Shown one piece after another: positions 8,501 through 16,545 of a stretch of DNA of 64,000 nucleotides; positions within the stretch are counted from its first letter, which is position 1, and the number at the start of each line of letters is the position of its first letter. Source of the DNA: an uncultured SAR86 cluster bacterium. GTDB lineage: Bacteria > Pseudomonadota > Gammaproteobacteria > Magnimaribacterales > D2472. The DNA is taken from assembly GCA_902559885.1 (NCBI GenBank), contig CACEJU010000001.1:149722-213721 (forward strand), in the 5' to 3' direction. The position numbers and the translations under genes were made by a program. Under the pieces are notes generated by a model, which saw only the letters and a program-made list of their open reading frames with translations, was not told the DNA's origin and made no database searches.

Positions 8501-9588
8501 AAAAGATTTTATATATTTTAACAGCAGCACTAGTGTTTTCGGCTTGTTCTTCAGAAAGCACAGAGCAAACTAATCAGAATGAATTTAAGACCTATAAATG
8601 GAGACTAGTAACTGCATGGCCTAAAAACTATCCCGGTTTAGGAATGGCTCCTGAAAGAATAGCAAAACTAGTTGAAGAAATGAGTCAGGGTCAAATGCAG
8701 ATCACTGTTTTTGGTGCTGGAGAGCAAGTTCAGGCTTTTGGTGTGTTTGATGCAGTAAGTTCTGGGTCGCATCAGATGGGTCATAGCGGAAGCTATTTTT
8801 GGAAAGGGAAAGTTCCAGCAGCACAATTCTTTACTGCTGTTCCATTTGGCTTAACCGCTGATGAGATTAATGCATGGATACATAGAGGTGATGGATTAGA
8901 GCTTTGGAGAGAAGTTTATGAGCCTTTTAATTTGTATCCTATACCAGCAGGAAATACTGGTACCCAAATGTTCGGTTGGTTTAATAAAGAAATTAACTCA
9001 ATAGAAGATATAAAAGGTTTAAAAATGCGAATCCCAGGCCTAGGTGGAGAGGTATTCAAAAGAGCTGGGGGCATACCCATAACCCTTCCTGCAGGTGAAT
9101 TATTTACATCATTACAAACTGGAGTTATAGACGCTACAGAATGGGTAGGTCCATATAATGATTTAACTTTTGGCTTTCATCAAGCTGCTGATTACTATTA
9201 TTATCCAGGCTGGCATGAGCCAGGTCCTATGCTTGAATTGATCATTAATATTGATGCCTGGAATTCCTTACCGGATCATTTAAAAATAATTATTGAAACA
9301 GCTGCAAAAGCAGTTAATCAAGATTTGCTAGATGAATATACAGCAATGAATAATAGTGCCCTAAAAGAGCTTGTTGATGTTCATGGCGTGCAACTAAGAA
9401 AATTACCAGATGATGTTATTGAAAGTTTTAGAAAAATATCAGAAGAGGTTATCGAGGAAAGCATAGCAACAGATCCAGTGATGAAGAAAGTTTATGATTC
9501 ATATTCTAAGTTTAAACAAGATGTTTCTGAGTATCATGAAATTTCTGAAGATGCTTTTGTAGAGGCAAGACAGAAGGGCGGAAATTAA
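8497..9588 (+). CDS. dctP: TRAP transporter solute-binding lipoprotein, DctP/TakP-like
   Basis: A periplasmic substrate-binding protein of a tripartite ATP-independent transporter. I place the start at 8497, after TAGAGGTAAT, where it forms an ATGA overlap with uvrD; the longer frame from a GTG at 8461 adds an implausible N-terminus. A lipoprotein signal ends at Cys17 (VFSAC). The sequence matches the subfamily that binds 2-oxo acids such as pyruvate: AWPKN, the KMRIPGLGG segment with the conserved carboxylate-binding Arg, and DATEWVGPYND. Its likely membrane partners DctQ and DctM are not adjacent but lie on the other strand at 12.1-13.9 kb, beyond lipB, lipA and an OmpW gene. The substrate is inferred. 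Confidence 0.88.
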   Translation: MKKILYILTAALVFSACSSESTEQTNQNEFKTYKWRLVTAWPKNYPGLGMAPERIAKLVEEMSQGQMQITVFGAGEQVQAFGVFDAVSSGSHQMGHSGSYFWKGKVPAAQFFTAVPFGLTADEINAWIHRGDGLELWREVYEPFNLYPIPAGNTGTQMFGWFNKEINSIEDIKGLKMRIPGLGGEVFKRAGGIPITLPAGELFTSLQTGVIDATEWVGPYNDLTFGFHQAADYYYYPGWHEPGPMLELIINIDAWNSLPDHLKIIIETAAKAVNQDLLDEYTAMNNSALKELVDVHGVQLRKLPDDVIESFRKISEEVIEESIATDPVMKKVYDSYSKFKQDVSEYHEISEDAFVEARQKGGN

Positions 9589-10183
9589 AATAGACTTCAA
9601 ATCGTATAACATTATTAATTATCTGGATTCATTTGAAAAAATGAAAAGCCATATAAAAGATCCAAAAAAAGGCGATGAAATATGGTTTTTAGAGCATGAA
9701 AAGGTTTTTACATTAGGCACAGCCGCCAATAAAGAGCATCTGCTTTCACCAAAAGATATCCCAGTTGTTAAATCAGACAGAGGGGGTGAAGTTACCTATC
9801 ATGGCCCAGGCCAATTAGTTATCTATTTTCTTTTGGATATAAAAAAACACAATCTTGGGCCAAAGACCTTAGTTAAGAATATTCAATCGTTTATCCAAGA
9901 CATTCTTTTGGAGTATGGCATTCCATCACATTTAATTCAGGATGCTCCAGGTGTATATGTCGATAATAAAAAAATTGCTTCAATAGGATTAAGAATTACA
10001 AATAAAGGTAAAACCTATCATGGAATAAGCTTGAATATTGATATGGATTTAGAGCCTTTCTCTAGGATAAACCCTTGTGGATATGAGGGGCTTGAGGTTA
10101 CACAAATAAAGAATTTCAAAAAAAACATAACAAGAAAAGCCGTAGAAGAACTTGCAATAGAAAAATTAAAGCATATATTCTAG
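9584..10183 (+). CDS. lipB: Octanoyl-[ACP]:protein octanoyltransferase LipB, probable ATT start
   Basis: LipB transfers octanoate from acyl carrier protein to lipoyl domains, the first step of lipoate synthesis. Family motifs are intact: [13 protein letters not shown], the catalytic Lys in [10 protein letters not shown] and the catalytic Cys in INPCGYEGL. The first ATG (9641) would remove a conserved N-terminal helix; the frame upstream encodes [18 protein letters not shown], which aligns with the LGLQPY...M helix of E. coli LipB, but contains no ATG, GTG or TTG after an in-frame stop. An ATT at 9584, five bases after AGAAGGG and overlapping the dctP stop as ATTAA, is the best start. If only standard starts are allowed, use 9641. 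lipA follows at once. Confidence 0.9.
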   Translation: MKIDFKSYNIINYLDSFEKMKSHIKDPKKGDEIWFLEHEKVFTLGTAANKEHLLSPKDIPVVKSDRGGEVTYHGPGQLVIYFLLDIKKHNLGPKTLVKNIQSFIQDILLEYGIPSHLIQDAPGVYVDNKKIASIGLRITNKGKTYHGISLNIDMDLEPFSRINPCGYEGLEVTQIKNFKKNITRKAVEELAIEKLKHIF

Positions 10184-10185
10184 TC

Positions 10186-11148
10186 ATGGAAATAATTCCA
10201 ACAAAAAAAATTATCAATCGAGACGGTGTTAAGGCTTTAAAAAATGGCCAAAAGTCTAATAGCTATGCTTCAATTCCTAATACTAAGAAGCCATCATGGA
10301 TACGAGTAAAGGCGGGCATAGATCCTAATTTTGCAAAAATCAAGCAAGAGGTGCAGGGCAAAAGATTAAATACTGTATGCGAAGAAGCACATTGCCCAAA
10401 TATCTCAGAATGCTGGTCAGCTGGGACTGCTACTTTTATGTTATTAGGTTCAGTTTGCACAAGAGCTTGTAAATTTTGCTCTGTTGATACTGGCAATCCT
10501 AAAGGCTGGATAGACACAGAGGAGCCGAGTAATACAGCTAAAGCAGTTCAAACAATGAAATTAAAGTATGTAGTTTTAACTTCAGTAAATAGAGATGATT
10601 TAGATGATGGTGGTGCTGGACATTTTGCAGATACAGTAAAGGCAATTAAACAACTTAACCCCAATACTGCAGTTGAAGCTTTAACTCCAGATTTTAAAGG
10701 TTTAGTCTCATCAGTAGATACGATAGTAAATAGCGGTTTAGAAGTTTTTGCTCAAAATATTGAAACAGTTGAAAGGCTCACCCATCCAGTAAGAGATATA
10801 AGAGCAGGATATAAACAAACCTTAGATGTCCTTAAAGAGTCTAAAAAAATAAACCCGGAAGTTCTTACTAAAACAAGTCTCATTCTTGGTTTAGGTGAAA
10901 CAGATGAAGAAATTTCTAAAACTATGGATGACTTGAGAGAGATTGATGTTGATATTCTTACACTTGGACAATACTTACGTCCTACATTAAATCATTTGCC
11001 AGTTGAAAGATGGGTTACCCCGGAAGAATTTAATAAATACAGAGAAATAGGTCTAGCAAAAGGATTTTTAGAGGTTGTATCTGGTCCTATGGTCCGATCA
11101 AGTTATAGAGCAGAAAGAGCATTAGAAAAAAATAATGCTGGTCTTTAA
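10186..11148 (+). CDS. lipA: Lipoyl synthase LipA
   Basis: A radical-SAM enzyme that inserts two sulfurs into protein-bound octanoyl groups. Both clusters are visible: the auxiliary-cluster cysteines in [12 protein letters not shown] and the radical-SAM CxxxCxxC in CTRACKFC, followed by VDTGNP. The C-terminal RSSYRA motif, whose Ser ligates the auxiliary cluster, is present. Its 320 aa length is normal. It begins 2 bp after lipB, as expected for the lipBA pair, and ends in a hairpin terminator, so it closes the uvrD-dctP-lipB-lipA run. Confidence 0.96.
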   Translation: MEIIPTKKIINRDGVKALKNGQKSNSYASIPNTKKPSWIRVKAGIDPNFAKIKQEVQGKRLNTVCEEAHCPNISECWSAGTATFMLLGSVCTRACKFCSVDTGNPKGWIDTEEPSNTAKAVQTMKLKYVVLTSVNRDDLDDGGAGHFADTVKAIKQLNPNTAVEALTPDFKGLVSSVDTIVNSGLEVFAQNIETVERLTHPVRDIRAGYKQTLDVLKESKKINPEVLTKTSLILGLGETDEEISKTMDDLREIDVDILTLGQYLRPTLNHLPVERWVTPEEFNKYREIGLAKGFLEVVSGPMVRSSYRAERALEKNNAGL

Positions 11149-11169
11149 AAAATAAGGTCCTTATTTTTT
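11147..11169 (+). terminator. Rho-independent terminator after lipA
   Basis: A stem AAAAAATAA / TTATTTTTT with a GGTCC loop overlaps the lipA stop and ends in a T run. It is AT-rich but symmetric, and marks the end of the uvrD-dctP-lipBA transcript. Confidence 0.6.
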
Positions 11170-11212
11170 AAATTACTGTTGTAATTAAATAAATATCTAA
11201 TAACATACACAT

Positions 11213-11261
11213 GCGCCGATTTGTATCAGCTTGCGGGCGCTAAATAAATACCGCTAAATAG
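11213..11261 (+). ncRNA. SAM-II-like riboswitch aptamer (element 1)
   Basis: P1 is GCGCC (11213-11217) paired with GGCGC (11236-11240). The loop carries GATTTG at 11218 and TTGC at 11231, and GCTAAA follows at 11253. From memory of the SAM-II consensus and crystal construct, GATTT, TTGC and GCTAAA are the SAM-contacting core, with start-to-start distances of 12 and 22; here they are 13 and 22. The pseudoknot helix P2 is weak: the best pairing is GTAT (11223-11226) with ATAC (11248-11251), not at the usual position. The element lies about 155 bp before the OmpW-family gene, too far to mask its Shine-Dalgarno directly. It could be SAM-V or a variant with another ligand. Confidence 0.6.
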
Positions 11262-11301
11262 ATTCTAAATCCCATTAGTTAAGCTGTAATTGATTAACAT
11301 C

Positions 11302-11396
11302 AAGAGAAGATTTTATCTCGCCAACCTGCTTTCCCAGGCAAGGTGGTTTTTAGATGTGGCTTAGGCAACTAAATGGGCGCTTTAAACTTTTCTCTT
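11302..11396 (+). ncRNA. Structured leader, three-way-junction fold
   Basis: A long closing stem pairs AAGAGAAGA (11302-11310) with TTTTCTCTT (11388-11396) and continues inward through TTTTA/TAAA and CGCC/GGCG. It encloses two hairpins: ACCTG...CAGGC (with AGGT as an alternative partner) and TTTAG (11349-11353)...CTAAA (11369-11373). A T-rich run (TTATTTTTTATT) follows the 3' arm, so the closing stem could act as a terminator; the ompW Shine-Dalgarno (GGAG) is just beyond. I do not recognise a known riboswitch class. Together with the SAM-II-like element it fills the 267 bp between lipA and the porin gene. Confidence 0.4.
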
Positions 11397-11415
11397 ATTT
11401 TTTATTGGAGAAAAA

Positions 11416-12033
11416 ATGAAAATTTTTAAACAAAACTTTATATATACATTAATCTTTATCATTAGCGCTCAAGGGATTCATGCCTATGATGAGGGAGATA
11501 TAGTTGTTAGAGCAGGCTTTTCAAAAATTACACCTCAGTCTAATAATGGTGATGTTGTAAATGTGGGAAGTAAGAGTAATGCAACAGCAGCAATCTCTTA
11601 TTTTTTTTCTGAAAGAATTTCAGCAGAGGTTCTTTTAGGCCTTCCTTTTGAGCATAGTGTTTTCACTAAAGCCGGAGATAAAGTTGGTAAAGCCAAACAT
11701 CTTCCGCCAACATTTTTAGTTCAATATCATCTTGATAGTATCGGCAAGCTTAGCCCGTATTTAGGTATTGGACTAAACCACACATTCTTCCTTTCAGAGA
11801 AAGCAACTGGTGCTTTAGCAGGAAGCAAGTTGGATATTACTAGTTCAACAGGATTTGTTGCACAATTAGGATTGGACTATGAACTTAAAAATAATCTAAT
11901 TTTAAATTTAGACATAAGAAAGCATCAAATTAATCCATCTGCAATTCTAAGAGGAACTGATGGCTCAACTGTTAAGTTTGATGTGCCGCTAGACCCAGTA
12001 ACAGTTGGTCTCGGGATAGTATTTAAATTCTAA
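11416..12033 (+). CDS. OmpW/AlkL-family outer membrane protein
   Basis: A signal peptide of about 23 residues (ending near IHAYDEG) is followed by alternating beta strands with the family pattern VVRAGFSKITP, PTFLVQYHLD, SPYLGIGLNHTFF and DYELKNNLILNLDIR, and a terminal aromatic (FKF). OmpW-type eight-stranded barrels let small hydrophobic molecules enter the outer membrane; AlkL of alkane-degrading Pseudomonas belongs to this family. GGAG precedes the ATG. The gene is monocistronic, with a structured leader before it and a hairpin after it. The link to alkB 35 kb away is inference from the shared SAM-II-like leader motif. Confidence 0.85.
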   Translation: MKIFKQNFIYTLIFIISAQGIHAYDEGDIVVRAGFSKITPQSNNGDVVNVGSKSNATAAISYFFSERISAEVLLGLPFEHSVFTKAGDKVGKAKHLPPTFLVQYHLDSIGKLSPYLGIGLNHTFFLSEKATGALAGSKLDITSSTGFVAQLGLDYELKNNLILNLDIRKHQINPSAILRGTDGSTVKFDVPLDPVTVGLGIVFKF

Positions 12034-12042
12034 TCTTAGATT

Positions 12043-12069
12043 ATTAATACCTGCCTGGGAGGTATTAAT
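12043..12069. terminator. Bidirectional terminator between ompW-like gene and dctM
   Basis: A perfect 10 bp inverted repeat, ATTAATACCT / AGGTATTAAT, with loop GCCTGGG sits between convergent genes and overlaps the dctM stop. It can serve both strands. Confidence 0.7.
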
Positions 12070-13408
12070 TATTCAGTAGAATATTTGGTATTAACAAAAC
12101 CAATATCATTACTAAAAGCTGTATAACTATAAAGGGTATAACCCCTTTATAGATGTCGTATGTTTCTATGGCCTCATCTGCAACTCCCCTTAGATAGAAT
12201 AGGGAAAACCCAAACGGAGGAGTCAGGAATGAAGTTTGAAGATTAATAGCTAGCAAGATAGCCAACCATACAGGATCAAAACCCATCATTAAAAGTGGTG
12301 GTGCTACTAGCGGAACAATAACATAACAGATTTCTATAAAGTCCAAGATAAAGCCAAGCAGAAATATAAACCCTAAAACAAAAATTAATGCAGCATACTT
12401 CCCACCAGGTAACGAATTAAAAATTAATTCAATTAATTCATCCCCACCAACACCTCTGAAAATTAATGAAAAAATAGATGCACCAATAAGTATGGTAAAA
12501 ATCATTGTTGTTACTATTAAGGTTTTTTTTGATGTTTCTATTAGAAAATTCCAGTTAAATTTTCTATTAACTACAGTAATTAAGATTGCACCAAATGCAC
12601 CTATTCCTGCAGCCTCAGTTGGAGTAGCTATACCAATAATAATAGATCCTAAAACAATTAAAATTAAAAATACTGGAAGTGCTAAAGTTTTTATAAGCTC
12701 AACGGAACCAATTTTCTCTGCCGATACACTTATGACAATATTTTTGTTTTGATAGTTTTTATAAATTGTATATAAAAGATAGCTCGTACATATTATTATT
12801 CCAGGTATTATTGCGCCTATAAATAAGTCCCCCACAGTAACTGTTTTTTGTGAGAATATACCTAAATTATTTTGAGCTCTCTGATACGCATTTGACATAA
12901 CATCACCAAGCAAAACTAATGCAATTGATGGTGGAATAATTTGCCCAAGAGTGCCTGTTGATGCAACTAGTCCTGCAGAGAAATCTTTCTCATAACCTTG
13001 TTTTATTAGAATAGGTAAAGACATTAAACCCATTGTTACAACAGTAGCGCCAACAATCCCTGTACTTGCAGCAAGAAGGGCTCCTACAATAATTATAGAG
13101 ATACTAGTACCACCCCTAATATTCTGAAAAGCCTTGGCCATATTTGAGAGCATTTGACCTGCAATACCAGATCTTTCAAGTAAAGTACCCATAAATACAA
13201 ATAATGGAACCGCTAGCAAGGTAACATTATTCATAATTCCAAAAATTCTTATAGGGATGCTTTTAAAAATTGCCGGATCAAAAAAACCTGTAATTGAGCC
13301 TAAAAATGCAAAAAGCAAAGATACACCCGCTAAAGTAAATGCAACTGGATATCCCAGCAGGAGAGCCATACAGACTAAAACTAAAAGTAACAGAGGTATT
13401 ATTTCCAT
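12065..13408 (-). CDS. dctM: TRAP transporter large permease subunit DctM
   Basis: A 447 aa inner membrane protein with about 12 hydrophobic helices, matching the DctM family. It includes GTLLERSGIAGQM, GIVGATVVTMGLMSLP, STGTLGQIIPPSIALVLLGD and TPPFGFSLFYLRG, conserved around the sodium and substrate sites. It forms the transport channel driven by the sodium gradient and uses a periplasmic binding protein. Its start overlaps the end of dctQ by 10 bp. The likely binding protein is the DctP/TakP-like lipoprotein at 8.5 kb on the opposite strand, so the transporter is split over two transcripts. Confidence 0.92.
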   Translation of the reverse strand: MEIIPLLLLVLVCMALLLGYPVAFTLAGVSLLFAFLGSITGFFDPAIFKSIPIRIFGIMNNVTLLAVPLFVFMGTLLERSGIAGQMLSNMAKAFQNIRGGTSISIIIVGALLAASTGIVGATVVTMGLMSLPILIKQGYEKDFSAGLVASTGTLGQIIPPSIALVLLGDVMSNAYQRAQNNLGIFSQKTVTVGDLFIGAIIPGIIICTSYLLYTIYKNYQNKNIVISVSAEKIGSVELIKTLALPVFLILIVLGSIIIGIATPTEAAGIGAFGAILITVVNRKFNWNFLIETSKKTLIVTTMIFTILIGASIFSLIFRGVGGDELIELIFNSLPGGKYAALIFVLGFIFLLGFILDFIEICYVIVPLVAPPLLMMGFDPVWLAILLAINLQTSFLTPPFGFSLFYLRGVADEAIETYDIYKGVIPFIVIQLLVMILVLLIPNILLNN

Positions 13409-13860
13409 TTATATGTTCTCAAAATTCTAAGAAGCGCAAAAAGCAGAGAAACTGGCAATAGGAATATTAGTGTTTTCTGGACATATACATATTTTAGACC
13501 ACCAGCCTCAGTAGATATTTCACTGATTTTCCATGACATCTCTACAAATTCAAAAGAATAAAATATTGTTACCAAGATTACCGGTAATAAAAATAAAATT
13601 CCCAATATTACATTTAGTTTATGTTTGTATTCTTTAGAGGTATCTCTATAAAATATATCAACTCTCACATGCTCATCTTTTGTAACCAAATATCCAGCGC
13701 TAGCAAGAAAAACCAAGCCATGCATATACATTATCAATTCTTGCAAACCAGTCTGACCAATTCCAAAAACATACCTGCTAACAACAACAATAAGCATCAT
13801 AATCACCATAAATGGTATTGATAGAGATAATAGATTTATAAATTTTTCTTCTATTTTCAT
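13399..13860 (-). CDS. dctQ: TRAP transporter small permease subunit DctQ
   Basis: 153 aa with four predicted transmembrane helices and the DctQ signature region VVVSRYVFGIGQTGLQEL near residues 25-42 and KDEHVRVDIFY near 61-71. It partners DctM in the inner membrane and stabilises the binding-protein interaction. It is the first gene of the dctQM pair and overlaps dctM by 10 bp. It is divergent from yaaA across 35 bp. Confidence 0.9.
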   Translation of the reverse strand: MKIEEKFINLLSLSIPFMVIMMLIVVVSRYVFGIGQTGLQELIMYMHGLVFLASAGYLVTKDEHVRVDIFYRDTSKEYKHKLNVILGILFLLPVILVTIFYSFEFVEMSWKISEISTEAGGLKYVYVQKTLIFLLPVSLLFALLRILRTYKWK

Positions 13861-13895
13861 TGAAACCTTATGAGCTCTTTAGATAGAATAACTGC

Positions 13896-14663
13896 ATGAT
13901 TATTGTTCTTTCTCCCGCAAAAACTCTTGATTATTCATTTGATACAGAAGTTAATTCTACTGCACCACAGTTTTTAAGCCAATCATCTAAATTAGTAAAA
14001 AATTTAAAAGACAAAGAGCCTTATGAAATAGCATCCTTAATGTCACTAAGCGATAAATTGGCTCATTTAAATTTTGATAGATATCAATCGTGGGCGGCTA
14101 GTAAAAAAATATCATCTGATGCTAAGCCTTCTTTGCTAGTTTTTAAGGGTGATGTATATCAAGGTCTTAAAGCAGAAGAGCTTTCAAAAGCTCAATTAAA
14201 TTTTGCTCAAAAGCATTTAAGGATTCTTTCTGGTTTATATGGAATTTTAAGACCGCTAGATGTAATTAAGCCCTATAGACTTGAAATGGGAACAAAACTT
14301 GAAATTGGTAATACTAAAAATTTATATGATTTTTGGGGCGAAAAAATCAAAGATAATATTTTAGATGATTTAAAAACTTTAAAATCAAATACACTTATCA
14401 ACCTTGCATCAAAAGAATATTTTGATTCAGTAAAAAAATTACCAGAATCAATCAATCTAGTTTCACCAGTATTCAAAGATTTTAAAAATGATAAATATAA
14501 GATCATTAGCTTCTATGCAAAAAAAGCAAGAGGTTTAATGGCAAGATGGATTATTGAGAACAAAATTACAGATAGCAAAGATCTAAAAAAATTTAATGTA
14601 GATGGGTATTACTATTCAGCAAAAGATTCTACTGAATCAGAGCCGGTCTTTTTAAGAGATTAG
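13896..14663 (+). CDS. yaaA: Peroxide stress protein YaaA (DUF328)
   Basis: Full-length (255 aa) YaaA family member, starting with the conserved MIIVLSPAKTLDY and containing the LSDKLAHLNFDR, VFKGDVYQGL and LSGLYGILRPLD motifs. YaaA limits DNA and protein damage during hydrogen peroxide stress by lowering free iron and has a DNA-binding fold. The 3' end overlaps the convergent isomerase gene by 4 bp. Confidence 0.93.
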   Translation: MIIVLSPAKTLDYSFDTEVNSTAPQFLSQSSKLVKNLKDKEPYEIASLMSLSDKLAHLNFDRYQSWAASKKISSDAKPSLLVFKGDVYQGLKAEELSKAQLNFAQKHLRILSGLYGILRPLDVIKPYRLEMGTKLEIGNTKNLYDFWGEKIKDNILDDLKTLKSNTLINLASKEYFDSVKKLPESINLVSPVFKDFKNDKYKIISFYAKKARGLMARWIIENKITDSKDLKKFNVDGYYYSAKDSTESEPVFLRD

Positions 14664-15514
14664 CCTAGACCGTCCTTTTCCCAGAAAGATCTTAATTTCT
14701 CAATATCATCATATTCAGCCTCAGATTTATTAAAAAAAGCCTCTAAAGCCGCCTTCATATCTTTTCTACTAATAAGACTAGAATTCCATGCTGCTCCATA
14801 ATCAAGTGACTCTTTCACAGAATGATCTCTAGCATAATTTATTTGCTTTTTTATAACCCTTGTTACTAATGGTGATTTTTTGGCAATCTCTTCAGCTTTA
14901 AGCTTTACTTGTTTGAGCATATCTTCTTTTGAGCTATAGACCTCATTAATAAGACCTAGATTTTTTGCTTCGCTAGCATCGAATTTTCTTCCTGTATAAG
15001 CTAGCTCTCTTACTGCCGCTATAGGCATAAGGCTTGGAAGTCTTTGAAGTGTGCCTACATCTGGAGCTATACCTATATCTACTTCAGCAATTTTAAAAAA
15101 TGCATCTTCATCACAATATCTCATATCACAAGCTGAAACCATATCAATAGCTCCACCAATACACGCTCCTTGAATAGCCGCAATTGTTGGCATTCTACAA
15201 TCCTCAAGTGAACTAAAAGTGTCTTGTAGCTCTAATATTTCATTATAGAAAAACTCTCTCAATCTAGCTGGCTCTTTATCTTTTGATTGACCATCATCAG
15301 AAAAATTTCCAAAATCCATTCCAGCACTAAAGTGCTTACCTTCCGCCTGGAGTACTAGAACCCTTGCCTCAGCATTTCTATCAATATCATTAACTATTTC
15401 AGGAAGTTCTTTCCAAAAAACTTTAACCATAGTATTTAGTTTGTCAGGCCTATTCATAGTTATATAGGCAACACTATTCTCTATTGAGACATCAAAACAA
15501 CTATATTTGCTCAT
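14660..15514 (-). CDS. Delta(3,5)-delta(2,4)-dienoyl-CoA isomerase-like crotonase
   Basis: A crotonase-superfamily enzyme whose closest remembered relative is ECH1, which isomerises 3,5-dienoyl-CoA to 2,4-dienoyl-CoA in oxidation of unsaturated fatty acids with odd-numbered double bonds. The oxyanion-hole segments are KHFSAGMDF (60-68) and QGACIGGAID (115-124). The three acidic residues that define the isomerase are present with the same spacing as rat ECH1 (176/196/204): D124, E144 and D152, the last in APDVGTLQRLP. It overlaps the end of a small upstream gene by 14 bp. General fatty-acid catabolism is the likely context. Confidence 0.88.
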   Translation of the reverse strand: MSKYSCFDVSIENSVAYITMNRPDKLNTMVKVFWKELPEIVNDIDRNAEARVLVLQAEGKHFSAGMDFGNFSDDGQSKDKEPARLREFFYNEILELQDTFSSLEDCRMPTIAAIQGACIGGAIDMVSACDMRYCDEDAFFKIAEVDIGIAPDVGTLQRLPSLMPIAAVRELAYTGRKFDASEAKNLGLINEVYSSKEDMLKQVKLKAEEIAKKSPLVTRVIKKQINYARDHSVKESLDYGAAWNSSLISRKDMKAALEAFFNKSEAEYDDIEKLRSFWEKDGLG

Positions 15515-15668
15515 TTTTCAATAACTCAATAGATTCATTAACAACAGCCCTAAGATGCTCAACATGCTCAAAACTTTTATGATGAGGAAGTACAACTTTT
15601 CTATCTTCACTCAAAAGAACTAAGCCTTTTTTTAGGACCTCTAGATTTTCTAATAATTGTGTATTCAT
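15501..15668 (-). CDS. Small hypothetical protein, about 55 aa
   Basis: Not recognised. The frame is open from 15716, but that start would overlap the next gene's start on the other strand, so I choose the internal ATG at 15668. The short protein is predicted helical, with a conserved-looking HHKSFEHVEHLRAVVNESIELL segment split between two helices. It overlaps the downstream isomerase gene by 14 bp, as expected for cotranscription. No clear Shine-Dalgarno is visible. Confidence 0.45.
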   Translation of the reverse strand: MNTQLLENLEVLKKGLVLLSEDRKVVLPHHKSFEHVEHLRAVVNESIELLKNEQI

Positions 15669-15714
15669 ACTTATGTTATTTTTTTTAGATAAAGCATTAT
15701 AATGGTTAAAACTC

Positions 15715-16545
15715 ATGAAATCATCTATTCAAAAATTTAGTCTAGCAGTTATCAGCCTTTTCATTATTGGTTGTAATGACACTAATGATAAAAGTTTTCA
15801 ACAGCAAGCAATGCTATCAGTTCTATATGCTCAAACTTCAACAGAGCATAAAATTACAAATGTTCAAACTTTTTTACAGGCATCAAATAATCTCGAAAAG
15901 GCATTAAAAGATAAAAATTGGACTGCGGCCTTGGAGCAGGGCGACTCTTATCAAGAAAAACCGCCTGCAATTATATTGGATGTAGATGAGACGGTATTAG
16001 ATAATTCGATCTTCCAAGCAAGGTCTATATTAAATGGTACTTCTTATCCAACAGGCTGGATAGATTGGGGTATGGAAGAAAATGCTCCTCCTGTATCAGG
16101 AGTTAAAGATTTTTTACAAAAAGCCAAAAAATCGGGCATAAAAATATTCTATGTAACTAATAGAGTTTATGAGCTTGAAGAGGCAACTTTAAATAACCTT
16201 TTAAAAGAGGGGCTTCCAATAGACAGCCTAGATGATCTTTTAATGAAAGGTGAAAATAATTGGGGTTCAGATAAGACCTCAAGAAGAGAACTGATCGCAA
16301 AAGATTATAGAATTCTTATGATGTTTGGTGATCAAATCTCTGACTTTACCCCCTTAAAAGAATCTTCAGTTGAGATAGATCTCAGACACAACTTAGTTGA
16401 AAAATATGCGAGCTTTTGGGGATCAAAGTGGTATATGTTAGCTAATCCTATGTACGGAAAATGGGAGGGGGCTTTATACAATAATGTTTATCCAGACAAT
16501 GAAGAAGATGCTACCAAGCTGAGATTAGATAATTTAATCAACTAA
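15715..16545 (+). CDS. Class B/e(P4)-type acid phosphatase lipoprotein
   Basis: A lipoprotein signal peptide ends at Cys20 (FIIGC). A HAD phosphatase domain follows, with the nucleophile motif LDVDETVLDN at about residues 88-97, a later TNR segment (motif II) and GDQISDF (motif IV). This is the layout of the Haemophilus e(P4) nucleotidase/acid phosphatase family, which removes phosphate from nucleotides such as NMN and AMP at the outer membrane. The length (276 aa) is typical. In an oligotroph it would serve phosphate or nucleoside scavenging. It converges with yrfG, overlapping by 12 bp. Confidence 0.88.
   Translation: MKSSIQKFSLAVISLFIIGCNDTNDKSFQQQAMLSVLYAQTSTEHKITNVQTFLQASNNLEKALKDKNWTAALEQGDSYQEKPPAIILDVDETVLDNSIFQARSILNGTSYPTGWIDWGMEENAPPVSGVKDFLQKAKKSGIKIFYVTNRVYELEEATLNNLLKEGLPIDSLDDLLMKGENNWGSDKTSRRELIAKDYRILMMFGDQISDFTPLKESSVEIDLRHNLVEKYASFWGSKWYMLANPMYGKWEGALYNNVYPDNEEDATKLRLDNLIN

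Noticed and set aside
11170..11200. HexR-like operator half (TGTAATTAAATAAA) before the porin leader
   Set aside because: Only one half matches the palindrome, and such AT-rich matches are expected by chance here.
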